Shown: positions 17,334 through 26,110 of the stretch, piece after piece
Layout: the number at the start of each line of letters is the position of its first letter
Position numbering within the stretch: position 1 is the stretch's first letter
Assembly (NCBI RefSeq): GCF_002796605.1
Contig: NZ_CP024923.1
Coordinates: forward strand, 4,533,501-4,597,500
Direction of reading: 5' to 3'
Source: Sphingomonas psychrotolerans
GTDB lineage: Bacteria > Pseudomonadota > Alphaproteobacteria > Sphingomonadales > Sphingomonadaceae
DNA: 64,000 bases
Program-made: the position numbers and the translations under genes
The notes under the pieces: generated by a model
Told to the model about the DNA's origin: nothing
What the model saw: the letters and a program-made list of their open reading frames with translations, nothing else
Databases searched by the model: none

Positions 17334-18479
17334 TCATTGCCGCGTCAATTCCCGTCCGACGATCATGCGCATCACCTGGTTGGTCCCTTCGAGGATCGAA
17401 TGGACGCGCAAATCGCGCCAGAAGCGTTCGATAGGATAATCTTGCAGATAGCCATATCCCCCATGGAGCTGGAGCGCGCGGTCGACCACGCTGCTACCCG
17501 TATCGGTGGCGAGGCGCTTGGCCATTGCGGCGAAGCGGGTCTTGTCCGGGGCGCCCGCAGTGACCTTGGCGGCGGCGAGATAGAGCAATGCGCGCGCCGC
17601 CTCGAGCTCGGTCGCCATGTCGGCAAGCGTGAACTGGGTGTTCTGGAAGTCGGCGATCGGTTTGCCGAACTGCTGGCGGTCCTTGGTATATTGGATCGCT
17701 TCGTCGAGGCAGCGCTGCGCCCCGCCCAGCGAGCAGGCGCCGATATTGAGCCGGCCGCCGTCGAGCCCCATCATCGCGATGCGGAAGCCCTCGCCTTCGC
17801 CGCCGACAAGGTTTTCAACCGGCACGCGGACTTCCTCGAGGATCACCTGCGCGGTGGGCTGCGAGTGCCAGCCGAGCTTCTTCTCCTGCGCGCCGAAGCT
17901 GACGCCGGGCATGTCTTTCTCGATGACGAGGCACGAAATGCCCTTGGGACCCTCCTCGCCGGTGCGGACCATGGTGACGTAGACTTCGTTCTCGCCGCCG
18001 CCCGAGATGAACTGCTTGGTGCCGGTGACGACGTAATCGTCACCGTCACGCACTGCGCGGGTCTTGAGCGCTGCGGCGTCCGAGCCCGAGCTGGGTTCGG
18101 TGAGGCAATAGCTCGCCAGCCGGTCCATCGTGATCAGGCTGGGGAGATACTTGCCCTTGACCGACTGCGACCCGAACCGGTCGATCATCCAGCTCGCCAT
18201 ATTGTGGATCGAGATGAACGCGCTGGTCGACGGGCAGCCATAGGCCATCGCCTCCATGATCAACGCCGATTCGAGCCGGCCGAGACCGATCCCGCCGCTC
18301 GCCTCCGAGACGTAGATGGAGGCGAAGCCGAGTTCGGCCGCGGACTTGATCGTCTCGCGCGGGAAGATGTGCTTCTCGTCCCATTCGCCGGCGTGCGGAG
18401 TGATGCGGTCGGCGGTGAATGCGCGCGCCATCTCCTGGATCTGGAGCTGCTCATCGGTGAGGTCGAATTGGGTAGTCAT
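17334..18479 (-). CDS. Acyl-CoA dehydrogenase (probable isobutyryl-CoA dehydrogenase)
   Basis: A 381-residue FAD flavoprotein of the acyl-CoA dehydrogenase family. Family marks are YCLTEPSSGSDAAALKTRAV, FISGGGENEVYVTMVRTG, and the C-terminal QLHGGYGYLQDYPIERFWRD followed by HSILEGTNQVMRMIVGREL, where Glu in EGTN is the expected catalytic base. The valine gene context points to isobutyryl-CoA, which it would oxidise to methacrylyl-CoA, passing electrons to ETF. Its start overlaps the stop of the polysaccharide deacetylase gene by 4 bases (ATGA). Confidence 0.9.
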   Translation of the reverse strand: MTTQFDLTDEQLQIQEMARAFTADRITPHAGEWDEKHIFPRETIKSAAELGFASIYVSEASGGIGLGRLESALIMEAMAYGCPSTSAFISIHNMASWMIDRFGSQSVKGKYLPSLITMDRLASYCLTEPSSGSDAAALKTRAVRDGDDYVVTGTKQFISGGGENEVYVTMVRTGEEGPKGISCLVIEKDMPGVSFGAQEKKLGWHSQPTAQVILEEVRVPVENLVGGEGEGFRIAMMGLDGGRLNIGACSLGGAQRCLDEAIQYTKDRQQFGKPIADFQNTQFTLADMATELEAARALLYLAAAKVTAGAPDKTRFAAMAKRLATDTGSSVVDRALQLHGGYGYLQDYPIERFWRDLRVHSILEGTNQVMRMIVGRELTRQ

Positions 18480-19396
18480 TGCGGTTTCTCGTGCAGCACG
18501 CGCTCGGCGAAGAGCGGGTTGGCGATCTTGAGGTCGTTGCGCGCATACCAGCGCGGGGCGGGGAGGCCCTTTTCCCAGGCGAGCAGCTCGGTGAGCGTGC
18601 CGTTGGTGCTGGGCACGTCGGGCGCGGCGGTCTTGAGCGGGTCGGCATAGGCCACATCCGCAGTGATGATCTCCCAGCCGTCCGCGCGCAACGCCTTGAC
18701 CAGGTCGGCGATGTACAGCGCGGCGATGTCGGTCTCGTGGAGCAGCATCACATGCGGCGGCGAGCGGCCGATCGTCCGACGCATCAGCGCGTCGGCGAAG
18801 TCGGCGGCTTCGACATGGGTCTCGACATAGAGATCGCGCAACGCCGCCATGTCGATCGTCTTGCCGGCTTTCTTCGCGTCGATCGCCAGCTGCTCGATGT
18901 TCCAGTCCGAGCCCTCGGCGGTGACATAGCCATTGTGCAGGCCGCGCGCGGCGAGCCCGGCGCGGACCGCGTCGCGCTTGACCTTGTCCTTGCCGCCCTC
19001 GTCGAGGAAGGGATAGCGGAACCAGGCGCGATAGCCGCGGCGCGGTTTGAGCCAGGCTTCGGCCTTGTCCACATCGGCGAGATAATCGGCGGCGCTTTGC
19101 TGGGTGAGGTGCGCGTGGCTGAAGCTGTGGTTGGCGATGACATGGCCCGCGCGGACATAGTTCTCCACCAGCGTTTCGTCAGCCGGACTTTCCGCTCTGC
19201 CCGGATTGACGAAGAACGCGGCCTGCGCGACCCGCGCCTCCTTGAGCAAGGCGATCAGCCGGCGGGCGCGCTCCTGCTTGGTGAAGAACGCGCCGACGCC
19301 GCGCGGCGCATCGTCGAACGTCAGCGCGATGCGCTTTTGCGCGACCGCCGGGGTCGCGATCAGCAGCGCGCAAAGCAGAAGCAACAGCCGCTTCAT
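18476..19396 (-). CDS. Exported polysaccharide deacetylase (NodB/CE4 fold)
   Basis: A 306-residue protein with a signal peptide (LLLLLCALLIATPAVAQ) and a NodB homology domain. Motif 1 is IALTFDDAPRG (metal Asp), motif 2 is NHSFSHAHL (HxxxH), motif 3 is FRYPFLDEGG, and HVMLLHETD supplies the later His. These enzymes remove acetyl groups from peptidoglycan or other polysaccharides. It begins 5 bases after mmsA and overlaps the acyl-CoA dehydrogenase start, so it is translated within the valine operon. No valine-pathway role is known for this family. The start at 19396 was chosen for the signal peptide. Confidence 0.85.
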   Translation of the reverse strand: MKRLLLLLCALLIATPAVAQKRIALTFDDAPRGVGAFFTKQERARRLIALLKEARVAQAAFFVNPGRAESPADETLVENYVRAGHVIANHSFSHAHLTQQSAADYLADVDKAEAWLKPRRGYRAWFRYPFLDEGGKDKVKRDAVRAGLAARGLHNGYVTAEGSDWNIEQLAIDAKKAGKTIDMAALRDLYVETHVEAADFADALMRRTIGRSPPHVMLLHETDIAALYIADLVKALRADGWEIITADVAYADPLKTAAPDVPSTNGTLTELLAWEKGLPAPRWYARNDLKIANPLFAERVLHEKPQ

Positions 19397-19400
19397 CGGC

Positions 19401-20930
19401 TCAGCCCATCGTCGGGATGACGAAGGCGTCCTGGATGCGCGAGGGGCCGCCGTCCTCGCTGCCGCCGGGAAGCGCCGAGCCGTCGGGCCAGCGCTGGGTG
19501 ACGGTCTTGACCTTGGTCCAGAAGCGGACGCCCTCCATGCCGTGCTGGTTGACGTCGCCGAACGCGCTGCGCTTCCAGCCGCCGAAGCTGTGATAGGCGA
19601 CGGGGACGGGGATCGGCACGTTGATCCCGACCATGCCGACATTGACGCGCGCGGCGAACTCGCGCGCGGCGTGGCCGTTGCGGGTGAAGATCGCGACGCC
19701 GTTGCCATATTGGTGCTCGCTCGGCAGGCGCAATGCGGTCTCGAAATCGGGGGCGCGGATGATCTGGAGGACCGGGCCGAAAATCTCTTCCTTGTACGAC
19801 TGCATGTCCGGGGTGACGTGGTCGAACAGCGACGGGCCGATGAAAAACCCCTCTTCATGTCCCTGCAGCTGGAAGCCGCGGCCGTCGACGACGAGCTCGG
19901 CGCCTTCGTCGACTCCGGTCTGGATCCAGTTCTCGACGCGCTGCTTGTGGGCGGCGTTCACCACGGGTCCGTAATGCGCATCATTATCAGTTGAGACGCC
20001 GACGCGCAGCGAACGAATCGCAGGAAGCAGCTTTTCGCGCAGCGCATCTGCGGTCTTGTCGCCTACGGGCACTACCACCGGCAGCGCCATGCAGCGCTCG
20101 CCCGCCGATCCGAAGGCAGCGCCGGAGAGGTCGGCGACGACCTGGTCGAGATCGGCATCGGGCATGACGATGCCGTGGTTCTTGGCGCCGCCCATCGCCT
20201 GGACGCGCTTGCCGGCCTCGACGCCGCGGCGATAGACATAATGCGCGATGTCCGACGAGCCGACGAAGCTGACGGCGGAGATCGCGGGATGATCGAGGAT
20301 CGCGTCGACCATTTCCTTGTCACCGTGGACGACCTGGAGGATGCCTTCGGGCAAGCCCGCCTCGAGCATCAGTTCGGCGAGGCGGACGGGGACCGAGGGA
20401 TCCCGCTCGCTGGGCTTGAGCAGGAAGGCATTGCCGCAGGCGATCGCCACGCCCGACATCCACAAGGGGATCATCGCCGGGAAGTTGAACGGGGTAATGC
20501 CGGCGCCGATGCCGAGCGGCTGGCGCATGCTGTAAACGTCGATGCCGGGGCCGGCGCCCTGGGTATATTCGCCCTTGAGCACGTGCGGGATGCCGCAGGC
20601 GAATTCGATCACTTCGAGCCCACGCTGGATGTCGCCCTTCGAGTCCGCGATGACCTTGCCGTGCTCGGACGAGAGCAGATGCGCGAGGGCGTCGATATTC
20701 GCTTCGACCAGTTCCTTGAACTTGAACATCACCCGGGCGCGGCGCTGCGGGTTGGTCGCGGCCCAGCCGGGCTGGGCGGCCTGAGCGGCGGCGATTGCGC
20801 GGTCGAGATCGGCGCTGGTACCCAGCGACACGCGGGCCTGAACCTGCCCGGTGTTGGGGTCGAACACGTCGGACGTGCGCCCCGCGCCTCCGCCCGAATG
20901 GCCGGCAATGAGATGCTCGATCGTGCGCAT
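19401..20930 (-). CDS. mmsA: CoA-acylating methylmalonate-semialdehyde dehydrogenase
   Basis: A 509-residue aldehyde dehydrogenase-fold enzyme that converts methylmalonate semialdehyde, NAD+ and CoA to propionyl-CoA and CO2, completing valine breakdown. The catalytic Cys lies in FGSAGERCMALPVVVPVG, the NAD-binding region in FVGSSDIAHYVYRRG, and GAGITPFNFPAMIPLWM is a family hallmark. The start at 20930 (MRTIEHLI) has AGGAGA about 5 bases upstream. It is the first gene of the operon, so the promoter should lie in 20931-21028. Confidence 0.94.
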   Translation of the reverse strand: MRTIEHLIAGHSGGGAGRTSDVFDPNTGQVQARVSLGTSADLDRAIAAAQAAQPGWAATNPQRRARVMFKFKELVEANIDALAHLLSSEHGKVIADSKGDIQRGLEVIEFACGIPHVLKGEYTQGAGPGIDVYSMRQPLGIGAGITPFNFPAMIPLWMSGVAIACGNAFLLKPSERDPSVPVRLAELMLEAGLPEGILQVVHGDKEMVDAILDHPAISAVSFVGSSDIAHYVYRRGVEAGKRVQAMGGAKNHGIVMPDADLDQVVADLSGAAFGSAGERCMALPVVVPVGDKTADALREKLLPAIRSLRVGVSTDNDAHYGPVVNAAHKQRVENWIQTGVDEGAELVVDGRGFQLQGHEEGFFIGPSLFDHVTPDMQSYKEEIFGPVLQIIRAPDFETALRLPSEHQYGNGVAIFTRNGHAAREFAARVNVGMVGINVPIPVPVAYHSFGGWKRSAFGDVNQHGMEGVRFWTKVKTVTQRWPDGSALPGGSEDGGPSRIQDAFVIPTMG

Positions 20931-21028
20931 AAACTCTCCTGCGGCGGGCATTTTGGCCCGACTCGTCGTGTAATTTTATTGCGCAATGGCACAGGGGCTC
21001 CCCTCCCCGCAAGGAGGTGACTCACACG

Positions 21029-21106
21029 CGTCATCCCGGCGAAAGCCGGGATCTCGTGCGATGGCGGGAGCAAACTGCCCGAGATCCGGCGTTCGCCGGG
21101 ATGACG
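21029..21106. repeat. Inverted-repeat element of 78 bp, family A
   Basis: The left arm CGTCATCCCGGCGAAAGCCG and right arm GGCGTTCGCCGGGATGACG are inverted copies extended inward by ATCTCG and CGAGAT. The unit matches the single palindrome at 4282-4309. It lies just after the btuD stop, where it may end the cobalamin operon transcript. Confidence 0.88.
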
Positions 21107-21115
21107 GATATCGGC

Positions 21116-21892
21116 CTATTTGGTCCGGCCGATCGGCACCGGCAGCAAACGGCCCTGTTCGTCGGGAACGATCATTACCTCGACACCGAAGGCCTCGCGC
21201 AGCGGCTGGTGCGCCAGTGCCTCCGCCGCAGGGCCGAACGCTACGACCTCGCCTTGCTTCAACAGTAGCACGTCGTCGGCGGCGCGGGCGGCCTGGATCA
21301 AATCGTGCAAGACGATCACCACGCCCATGCCGTCCGCGGCGAGCGCGCGGAGCTGGTCGAGCAGGCCGAGCTGGTGGACGGGATCGAGGCTGGCGAGCGG
21401 TTCGTCGGCGAGCAGCCATTGCGGCTCGCCGGCGAGGACGCGGGCGAGGAGGACGCGCGCCCGCTCGCCGCCCGAGAGCTGGTCGGCGCCGCGATCGGCG
21501 AGGTGATGGGCGTCCGTCGCGGCGAGCGCGGCGCCGATCGCCATCGCATCCGCCTGCGATGCGCCGGCGAAGGGCGAACGATGGGGCAGGCGGCCGAGCG
21601 CCACGAGGTCGCGCACCGCGAGGTTCCAGTGGACGATCGGGTCCTGCGGCAGATAGCCGATCAGCCGGGCGCGCTCGCGCGGCTCGATCCGGGCGATGGG
21701 GCGCGTGCCGAGTTTGACGTGACCGGCATCGGCGTCGAGCAGCCCGGCGAGCGTCTTGACCAGAGTCGACTTGCCCGAGCCGTTGGCGCCGAGGATCGCC
21801 GTGACGCGGCCGGGCCGGAAGGCGGCGGTGATATGGTCGAGCACCCGGCGATTGCCGAGGCTGACCGCGAGATCGCTGACGCTCAGCTCCAT
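21116..21892 (-). CDS. btuD: Cobalamin ABC transporter ATP-binding protein
   Basis: A 258-residue ABC ATPase of the iron-siderophore/B12 class. Walker A is AILGANGSGKSTLVKTLAGL, the signature is LSGGERARVLLARVLAG, and Walker B is QWLLADEPLASLDP. The C-terminus lists typical FecE/BtuD elements (GVVIVLHDLIQAARAADDVL). It overlaps btuC by 10 bases and ends the riboswitch-headed operon, which supports cobalamin as substrate; the protein alone would also fit haem or siderophore import. Confidence 0.9.
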   Translation of the reverse strand: MELSVSDLAVSLGNRRVLDHITAAFRPGRVTAILGANGSGKSTLVKTLAGLLDADAGHVKLGTRPIARIEPRERARLIGYLPQDPIVHWNLAVRDLVALGRLPHRSPFAGASQADAMAIGAALAATDAHHLADRGADQLSGGERARVLLARVLAGEPQWLLADEPLASLDPVHQLGLLDQLRALAADGMGVVIVLHDLIQAARAADDVLLLKQGEVVAFGPAAEALAHQPLREAFGVEVMIVPDEQGRLLPVPIGRTK

Positions 21893-22854
21893 GCCGACCG
21901 CCGCATCTTGAGCAGGAGCACGAGGAAGAACGGCGTGCCGAGCAAGGCCATTGCGACGCCGAGCCGGATTTCCGCCGCACCGGGGCCGAGCCGGACGAGG
22001 CTGTCGGCGGCAAGCACCAGAGCCGCACCGCCGAGCGCGCTGGGGACGAGCAAGGCAGAGGGCCTGGCGCCGGTGAGCGGGCGGAGCAGATGCGGCACGA
22101 TCAGCCCGACAAAGCCGACCACGCCGGTCACCGCGACGCTGGCGCCGACTGCCAGACCGGCGCCGAGCACGATGAGCAATTGGGTGCGCGCGAGCCGCAC
22201 GCCGAGCGAGCGCGCCGCGGCCTCGCCGAGGGTGAGCGCGTCAAGCGCGCGGCCGGTGAAGAGGAGCAGCGCGCAGCCGACGGCAATGAATGGCAGCGCC
22301 AGCTGGACCTCGGCGAAGCTGCGGTCGGTGAGCGCGCCCATGATCCAGTCGATGATCTCGGCGGTGGCGAAGGGGTTGGGCGCGATCGAGATCAGGAAGG
22401 CAGTCAGCGCCCCGGCGAGGCTGGCGAGCACGGTGCCGGCGAGGATGAAAGCGACCTGGCTGTCGGCGCGCCATGCCAGTCCCGCGAGCAGCAGCATCGA
22501 TCCGCACGCGGCAAGCATCGCGGCGCCGAAGATGACGAGCGGGCCGCTGGCCGAAAATATGACGATCGCGGCGACGGCACCGAGCGCGGCGGAAGAGGAG
22601 ACGCCGACCACCGCCGGGTCGGCGAGGGGGTTGCGCAGATAGCCTTGCAGCACCGCGCCGGTGAGGCCTAGCGCCGCGCCGATCGCGAGCCCGAGGATCG
22701 CGCGGGGCAGGCGCAGCTCGGCGACGATCCACCAGCGCGGATCGTTCGAGAACCAAACCGACGCCGGCACCCAGATCTTGCCGGCCATCAGCGAGCCGGC
22801 GAAGAGCAGGCCGACAAGGGCCGCGAGCAGCGTGAGGAGGAGAGCGCGGTTCAT
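21883..22854 (-). CDS. btuC: Cobalamin ABC transporter permease (FecCD family)
   Basis: A 323-residue polytopic inner-membrane protein with about ten hydrophobic segments. FecCD signatures are LRLPRAILGLAIGAALGLTG followed by AVLQGYLRNPLADP, and VTGVVGFVGLIVPHLLRPL, which leads into the cytoplasmic coupling helix. The start at 22854 overlaps the btuF stop (ATGA), so the two are translationally coupled. It forms the channel of the BtuCDF importer. Confidence 0.92.
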   Translation of the reverse strand: MNRALLLTLLAALVGLLFAGSLMAGKIWVPASVWFSNDPRWWIVAELRLPRAILGLAIGAALGLTGAVLQGYLRNPLADPAVVGVSSSAALGAVAAIVIFSASGPLVIFGAAMLAACGSMLLLAGLAWRADSQVAFILAGTVLASLAGALTAFLISIAPNPFATAEIIDWIMGALTDRSFAEVQLALPFIAVGCALLLFTGRALDALTLGEAAARSLGVRLARTQLLIVLGAGLAVGASVAVTGVVGFVGLIVPHLLRPLTGARPSALLVPSALGGAALVLAADSLVRLGPGAAEIRLGVAMALLGTPFFLVLLLKMRRSAWS

Positions 22855-23684
22855 TGCCCCACCTCGCTGCGTATTTCCGCAAGCCGCGTCATCGCCCTGG
22901 GGATCACCGGTCCGCCGCAATTGACGAGACTGCGCTCAAAGGGCGCCTGATGCACCGTGGCGCCCGAGCGGGCGAGCGCCCAGCCGCGCATCTGCGCCGC
23001 CCGCGAAGCCGCGTCGCGGCCGGCCTGGTCGGGGACCAGCATCACGCGTGGCGGATCGGCGACGACATGCTCGATCGGGAGATAGCCGGTGCCTTGCAGT
23101 CCATAATGCGCAGCATGGTCGCTGAAGCCCGCCTTGACCATCATCTCGTCGAGCAAGGTGTTCGCGCCGTTGACGGTGTTGCCGCCGATCCAGAGCAAGG
23201 CGGAGACCGGCGGGCGGCCGGTGCGGGCGGCCGTAATGGCGCCGTCGATCTTCGCGACCATCGCCTCGCCGGCGGGCTTTGCGTCGAGCGCGGCGGCGAG
23301 TTCACGGACCTGTTTTCTGCTGTCTTCGATCGTATTGGCCCATCCCAGCGTCAGCGTCTTCACGCCGGCCCGCGTCAGCGCTTCGCGAGTCGAGACCGAA
23401 GCGAAGCTATCAATGATCGCCAGATCGGGGCGAAGCGCGATGATCTCCTCGGCGGTGCCGTTGTTGACGTTGAACTTGCGCGCAAGATCCAGCGGGATCG
23501 AGGTCGCGCCGGGATCGCGCGAATAATGGCTGATCGCGGCGATGCGGTCGCGCGGGACCAGCTCGACCAGCATCGCATCGGCGCACGGGTTGAGCGAGAC
23601 GATTCCGCCGCCTTTTGCCGAAGGTTGCGCCGCGCATCCGGCCAGCAGCAGGCACAGGAGCGCGGCGCGTTTCATCCTTGCCAT
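22851..23684 (-). CDS. btuF: Cobalamin-binding ABC transporter substrate-binding lipoprotein
   Basis: A 277-residue class III (BtuF/FepB-type) binding protein. The N-terminus MKRAALLCLLLAGCAAQPS carries a lipobox (LLAGC), so it is probably membrane-anchored in the periplasm. GGIVSLNPCADAMLVELVPR starts the first lobe, and DLAIIDSFASVSTREALTRA is in the hinge region. Context between the TonB receptor and permease under a cobalamin riboswitch supports B12 as ligand. ATG codons at 23684 and 23675 both fit; the upstream one is reported. Confidence 0.87.
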   Translation of the reverse strand: MARMKRAALLCLLLAGCAAQPSAKGGGIVSLNPCADAMLVELVPRDRIAAISHYSRDPGATSIPLDLARKFNVNNGTAEEIIALRPDLAIIDSFASVSTREALTRAGVKTLTLGWANTIEDSRKQVRELAAALDAKPAGEAMVAKIDGAITAARTGRPPVSALLWIGGNTVNGANTLLDEMMVKAGFSDHAAHYGLQGTGYLPIEHVVADPPRVMLVPDQAGRDAASRAAQMRGWALARSGATVHQAPFERSLVNCGGPVIPRAMTRLAEIRSEVGQ

Positions 23685-23688
23685 CCAT

Positions 23689-23805
23689 CGTCACCCCGGA
23701 CCGGTTCCGGGGTCCACCAGGCGGCGAGGCGAAGACGGCTCGGTTCCTGCCGAATCCGTCCCGCCAGGCGGCACAGTGGATGCCGGAACCAGTCCGGCAT
23801 GACGG
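23689..23805. repeat. Compound inverted repeat between btuB and btuF
   Basis: It begins CACCCCGGACCGGTTCCGGG, a hairpin, and ends with a TGCCGGA-ACCAG-TCCGGCA hairpin at 23781-23799 followed by TGACGG. The two ends are related inverted units around about 70 bp. It sits within the cobalamin operon and could set different transcript levels for receptor and importer. Confidence 0.7.
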
Positions 23806-23820
23806 TGGGGGGGCTGGTCA

Positions 23821-25704
23821 TCAGTTGAGGCGGATCCGCACCCCGGCATAGGCCGCACGGCCATAGGTGCCGTAGCCCGATACGACCTGGTACTTCTCGT
23901 CGGTGACATTCTCGACGCGGCCGTAGACCGCGAAGCGATCGCCGATCGGCATCTCGGCACGGATGCTGCCGAGCGCAAAGCCGTCGAGCCGGGTAAAATT
24001 GCCCTGGTCGTTGAAGCTGTCCCCGACGATCGTCACCGTGCCTCCCAGCGAAAGCCCGAACGGCAGGCGGTAATCGGCCGAGAGGCTGGCGGTGTCCTGC
24101 GGACGGCGCGCCAGCTGATTGCCTTCATACCCCGCCGAGCGGTTCTCGGCGTCGGTATAGGTGTAGTTAGCAGTGACGGTAAACGCCTCGACCGGCTTGA
24201 GCGCGAGTTCGACCTCGACGCCCTCGGCGCGGGTGCGGGCGATATTGGCGTAGGTGCCGAAGGGGCGATTGAAGCAGATCGATGCCGGGTTGGTCACTTG
24301 CGCTGCCGGGCACGAGAAGAAGTCGATCTGGTTGCGCGTGTCGCGGTGGAACCACGTCACGCCCAGCTTCGCCGCGCCGTTCAGCGCCGACTGCTCGACG
24401 CCCACTTCCCAGCTCTTCGCTGTCTCTGGATCCAGCGATTCGGTGCCATAGTCCGAGAACAGCTGATAGAGCGTCGGCGCCTTGAAGCCTTCGCCATAGC
24501 TGGCGCGCAGCAAGGTGGTTTCGAACGGCTTCACTGCGAGATTGGCGCCCCAGCTGGTGTGTGCGCCGAAGCGGCTATGATCGTCGTTGCGAATGCCCGC
24601 GGTGAGCGTCACTTGCTCGACCGGCGTGACGATCGCCTGGCCGTAGAAGCTGGTGATGTCGGCGCGGTTGGTCACGAAGCCGTCATAGAAGCGCAGATTT
24701 TCGCGCTCGGCGCCGAAGGTGACGCGGAGCTGGTCGACCAGCTTGGCGTCGCCGCGATATTCGTAGCGTTCGCTGCGGCCGCGATAGAGATAGGCGGGCG
24801 CCGTATCGCTGGTGGAATTATAGCCGTCGCGGTTGATGTCGGCGATGGTGAAGGCGATGCGATTGGCGACGGGTCCGATGTCCGCGAACAACCCGGCATA
24901 GCCGTACAATTCCTGCGCGGTCGAATATTCGTCGGTGTCGCCGAAGCTGTAGGTGGGGGGAGCGAACCCGTCGAGCTCGAGGCGCGAATTGGCGTAATAG
25001 CCGCGCAGGTCGACGCCGAAGCCCGGCGCGAATTCGTAGCGCAGCCGGCCGCTGGCATTATATTGGCGATAGCCGTCGGCCTCGGTGCCGACCGCGGCCT
25101 GCGAGACGCCGTCGGTGCGGAAATAGCCGCCGGTCAGCGCGCCCTGCAGCGTATCGTTGCCCGCTGCGATCGCGGCATTGGCGGAAACCTGCTCGGCATA
25201 GCCATATTCGGCATTGGCGCGCGCCGCCACGCCGTCGACCGGCGCCTGCGTCACCAAATTGACCACGCCGCCCAGCGCCTGGCTGCCCCAGATCACCGAA
25301 TTGGGTCCGCGCAGGATTTCGACGCGCTGGATCGATCCGGTCAGCAGATTGCCGAAGTCGAAGGCGCCGGCGGGCGCCGAGGGATCGTTGGCGCGGACGC
25401 CGTCGATCAACACCAGCGTCTGCGCGTCCTCGGCGCCGCGGATGCGCACCGCAGTGACGCCGCCGGGGCCGCCGTTGCGGGTGGCGGTGATGCCCGGGGT
25501 GGTGGCGAGCAGATCGGACAGCGAGACGGTCTGACGCGTCTCGATCGCCGCGCGGTCGAGCACGGTGATCGAGCGGCCAGTGGTTTCGGCCTCCTGCTCG
25601 ACGCCGGATGCGACGACGACGATCTGGTCCTCGTCCGATTGGGCATGCGCCACCGCCGGCAGCAATGCGGCGGAGGCATAGAGAAACAGCTTCAACTTGG
25701 TCAC
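23821..25704 (-). CDS. btuB: TonB-dependent outer membrane receptor for cobalamin (BtuB-like)
   Basis: A 627-residue outer-membrane beta-barrel receptor. It has a signal peptide (LFLYASAALLPAVAHAQ), a TonB-box-like DEDQIVVVASGVEQ, a plug domain (RIRGAEDAQTLVLIDGVRAN, VEILRGPNSVIWGSQALGGV) and a barrel ending in the usual aromatic strand (AAYAGVRIRLN). It imports its ligand using TonB energy. The gene lies directly under a cobalamin riboswitch, so vitamin B12 or a corrinoid is the likely ligand. Translation begins at GTG (25704), with AAAGG about 9-10 bases upstream inside a hairpin. Confidence 0.9.
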   Translation of the reverse strand: MTKLKLFLYASAALLPAVAHAQSDEDQIVVVASGVEQEAETTGRSITVLDRAAIETRQTVSLSDLLATTPGITATRNGGPGGVTAVRIRGAEDAQTLVLIDGVRANDPSAPAGAFDFGNLLTGSIQRVEILRGPNSVIWGSQALGGVVNLVTQAPVDGVAARANAEYGYAEQVSANAAIAAGNDTLQGALTGGYFRTDGVSQAAVGTEADGYRQYNASGRLRYEFAPGFGVDLRGYYANSRLELDGFAPPTYSFGDTDEYSTAQELYGYAGLFADIGPVANRIAFTIADINRDGYNSTSDTAPAYLYRGRSERYEYRGDAKLVDQLRVTFGAERENLRFYDGFVTNRADITSFYGQAIVTPVEQVTLTAGIRNDDHSRFGAHTSWGANLAVKPFETTLLRASYGEGFKAPTLYQLFSDYGTESLDPETAKSWEVGVEQSALNGAAKLGVTWFHRDTRNQIDFFSCPAAQVTNPASICFNRPFGTYANIARTRAEGVEVELALKPVEAFTVTANYTYTDAENRSAGYEGNQLARRPQDTASLSADYRLPFGLSLGGTVTIVGDSFNDQGNFTRLDGFALGSIRAEMPIGDRFAVYGRVENVTDEKYQVVSGYGTYGRAAYAGVRIRLN

Positions 25705-25736
25705 GGCAAGACACCTTTGTCTGGGGTCGTCTTGCC
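25702..25736 (-). promoter_or_regulatory. Hairpin enclosing the btuB ribosome-binding site
   Basis: On the gene strand GGCAAGAC (25736-25729) pairs perfectly with GTCTTGCC (25712-25705), extended by ACC/GGT after a one-base bulge. The closing stem ends exactly where the GTG start codon (25704) begins. The Shine-Dalgarno-like AAAGG sits in the loop and stem end. Such a hairpin would hinder ribosome entry and is a good candidate for the expression platform of the upstream riboswitch. Confidence 0.65.
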
Positions 25737-25829
25737 GAAATTGGCGCGGCGACCCGGTTAACGGTGTCGCTCACGCGAGGGCACAGCCCTCGTTCGCCCG
25801 GTGCACCCCGCCCGCGCAAAGGAATCGAC

Positions 25830-26000
25830 TGTGACTGGCAGGTCTCCTGGCTCCCGGGTCAATACTCTCGCGCCGCCTTCCCGGAAAAGCTCCAGTGGCT
25901 TGGATGGCGCGAACGCTCGCCGGTTACAGTTGCGGGGGCAGCCTCGGGTTTGAACCGAGTTCCCATTTTCATCCCCTTGCGGGGACACCCGTCACGGCCG
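25830..26000 (-). promoter_or_regulatory. Cobalamin riboswitch
   Basis: The reverse strand holds the ordered conserved boxes of the AdoCbl riboswitch. These are a P3-like hairpin (GGGTGTCCCCGCAAGGGGAT) followed by GAAAATGGGAA, the B12 box region GAGGCTGCCCCCGCAACTGT (25925-25944), CCACTGGAGCTTTTCCGGGA, and the terminal GAGCCAGGAGACCTGCC (25837-25853). It lies about 125 bases upstream of btuB and reads towards it. Binding of adenosylcobalamin should repress the whole btuB-F-C-D operon. The ends are approximate. Confidence 0.95.
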
Positions 26001-26110
26001 GGCCTCTACGCCGCGCCTTCGTTCGCTGCAACTGCGAAAAAAGGCGATTTGTCACGCAGGTGTAACCAACGGTGAAGCTGGCCTTTACCAACTGCCTCTA
26101 GGGCGGAGGC

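Noticed and set aside
24298..25761. A long plus-strand frame across btuB
   Set aside because: It runs antisense to a TonB receptor and has no ribosome-binding site or recognisable motif.
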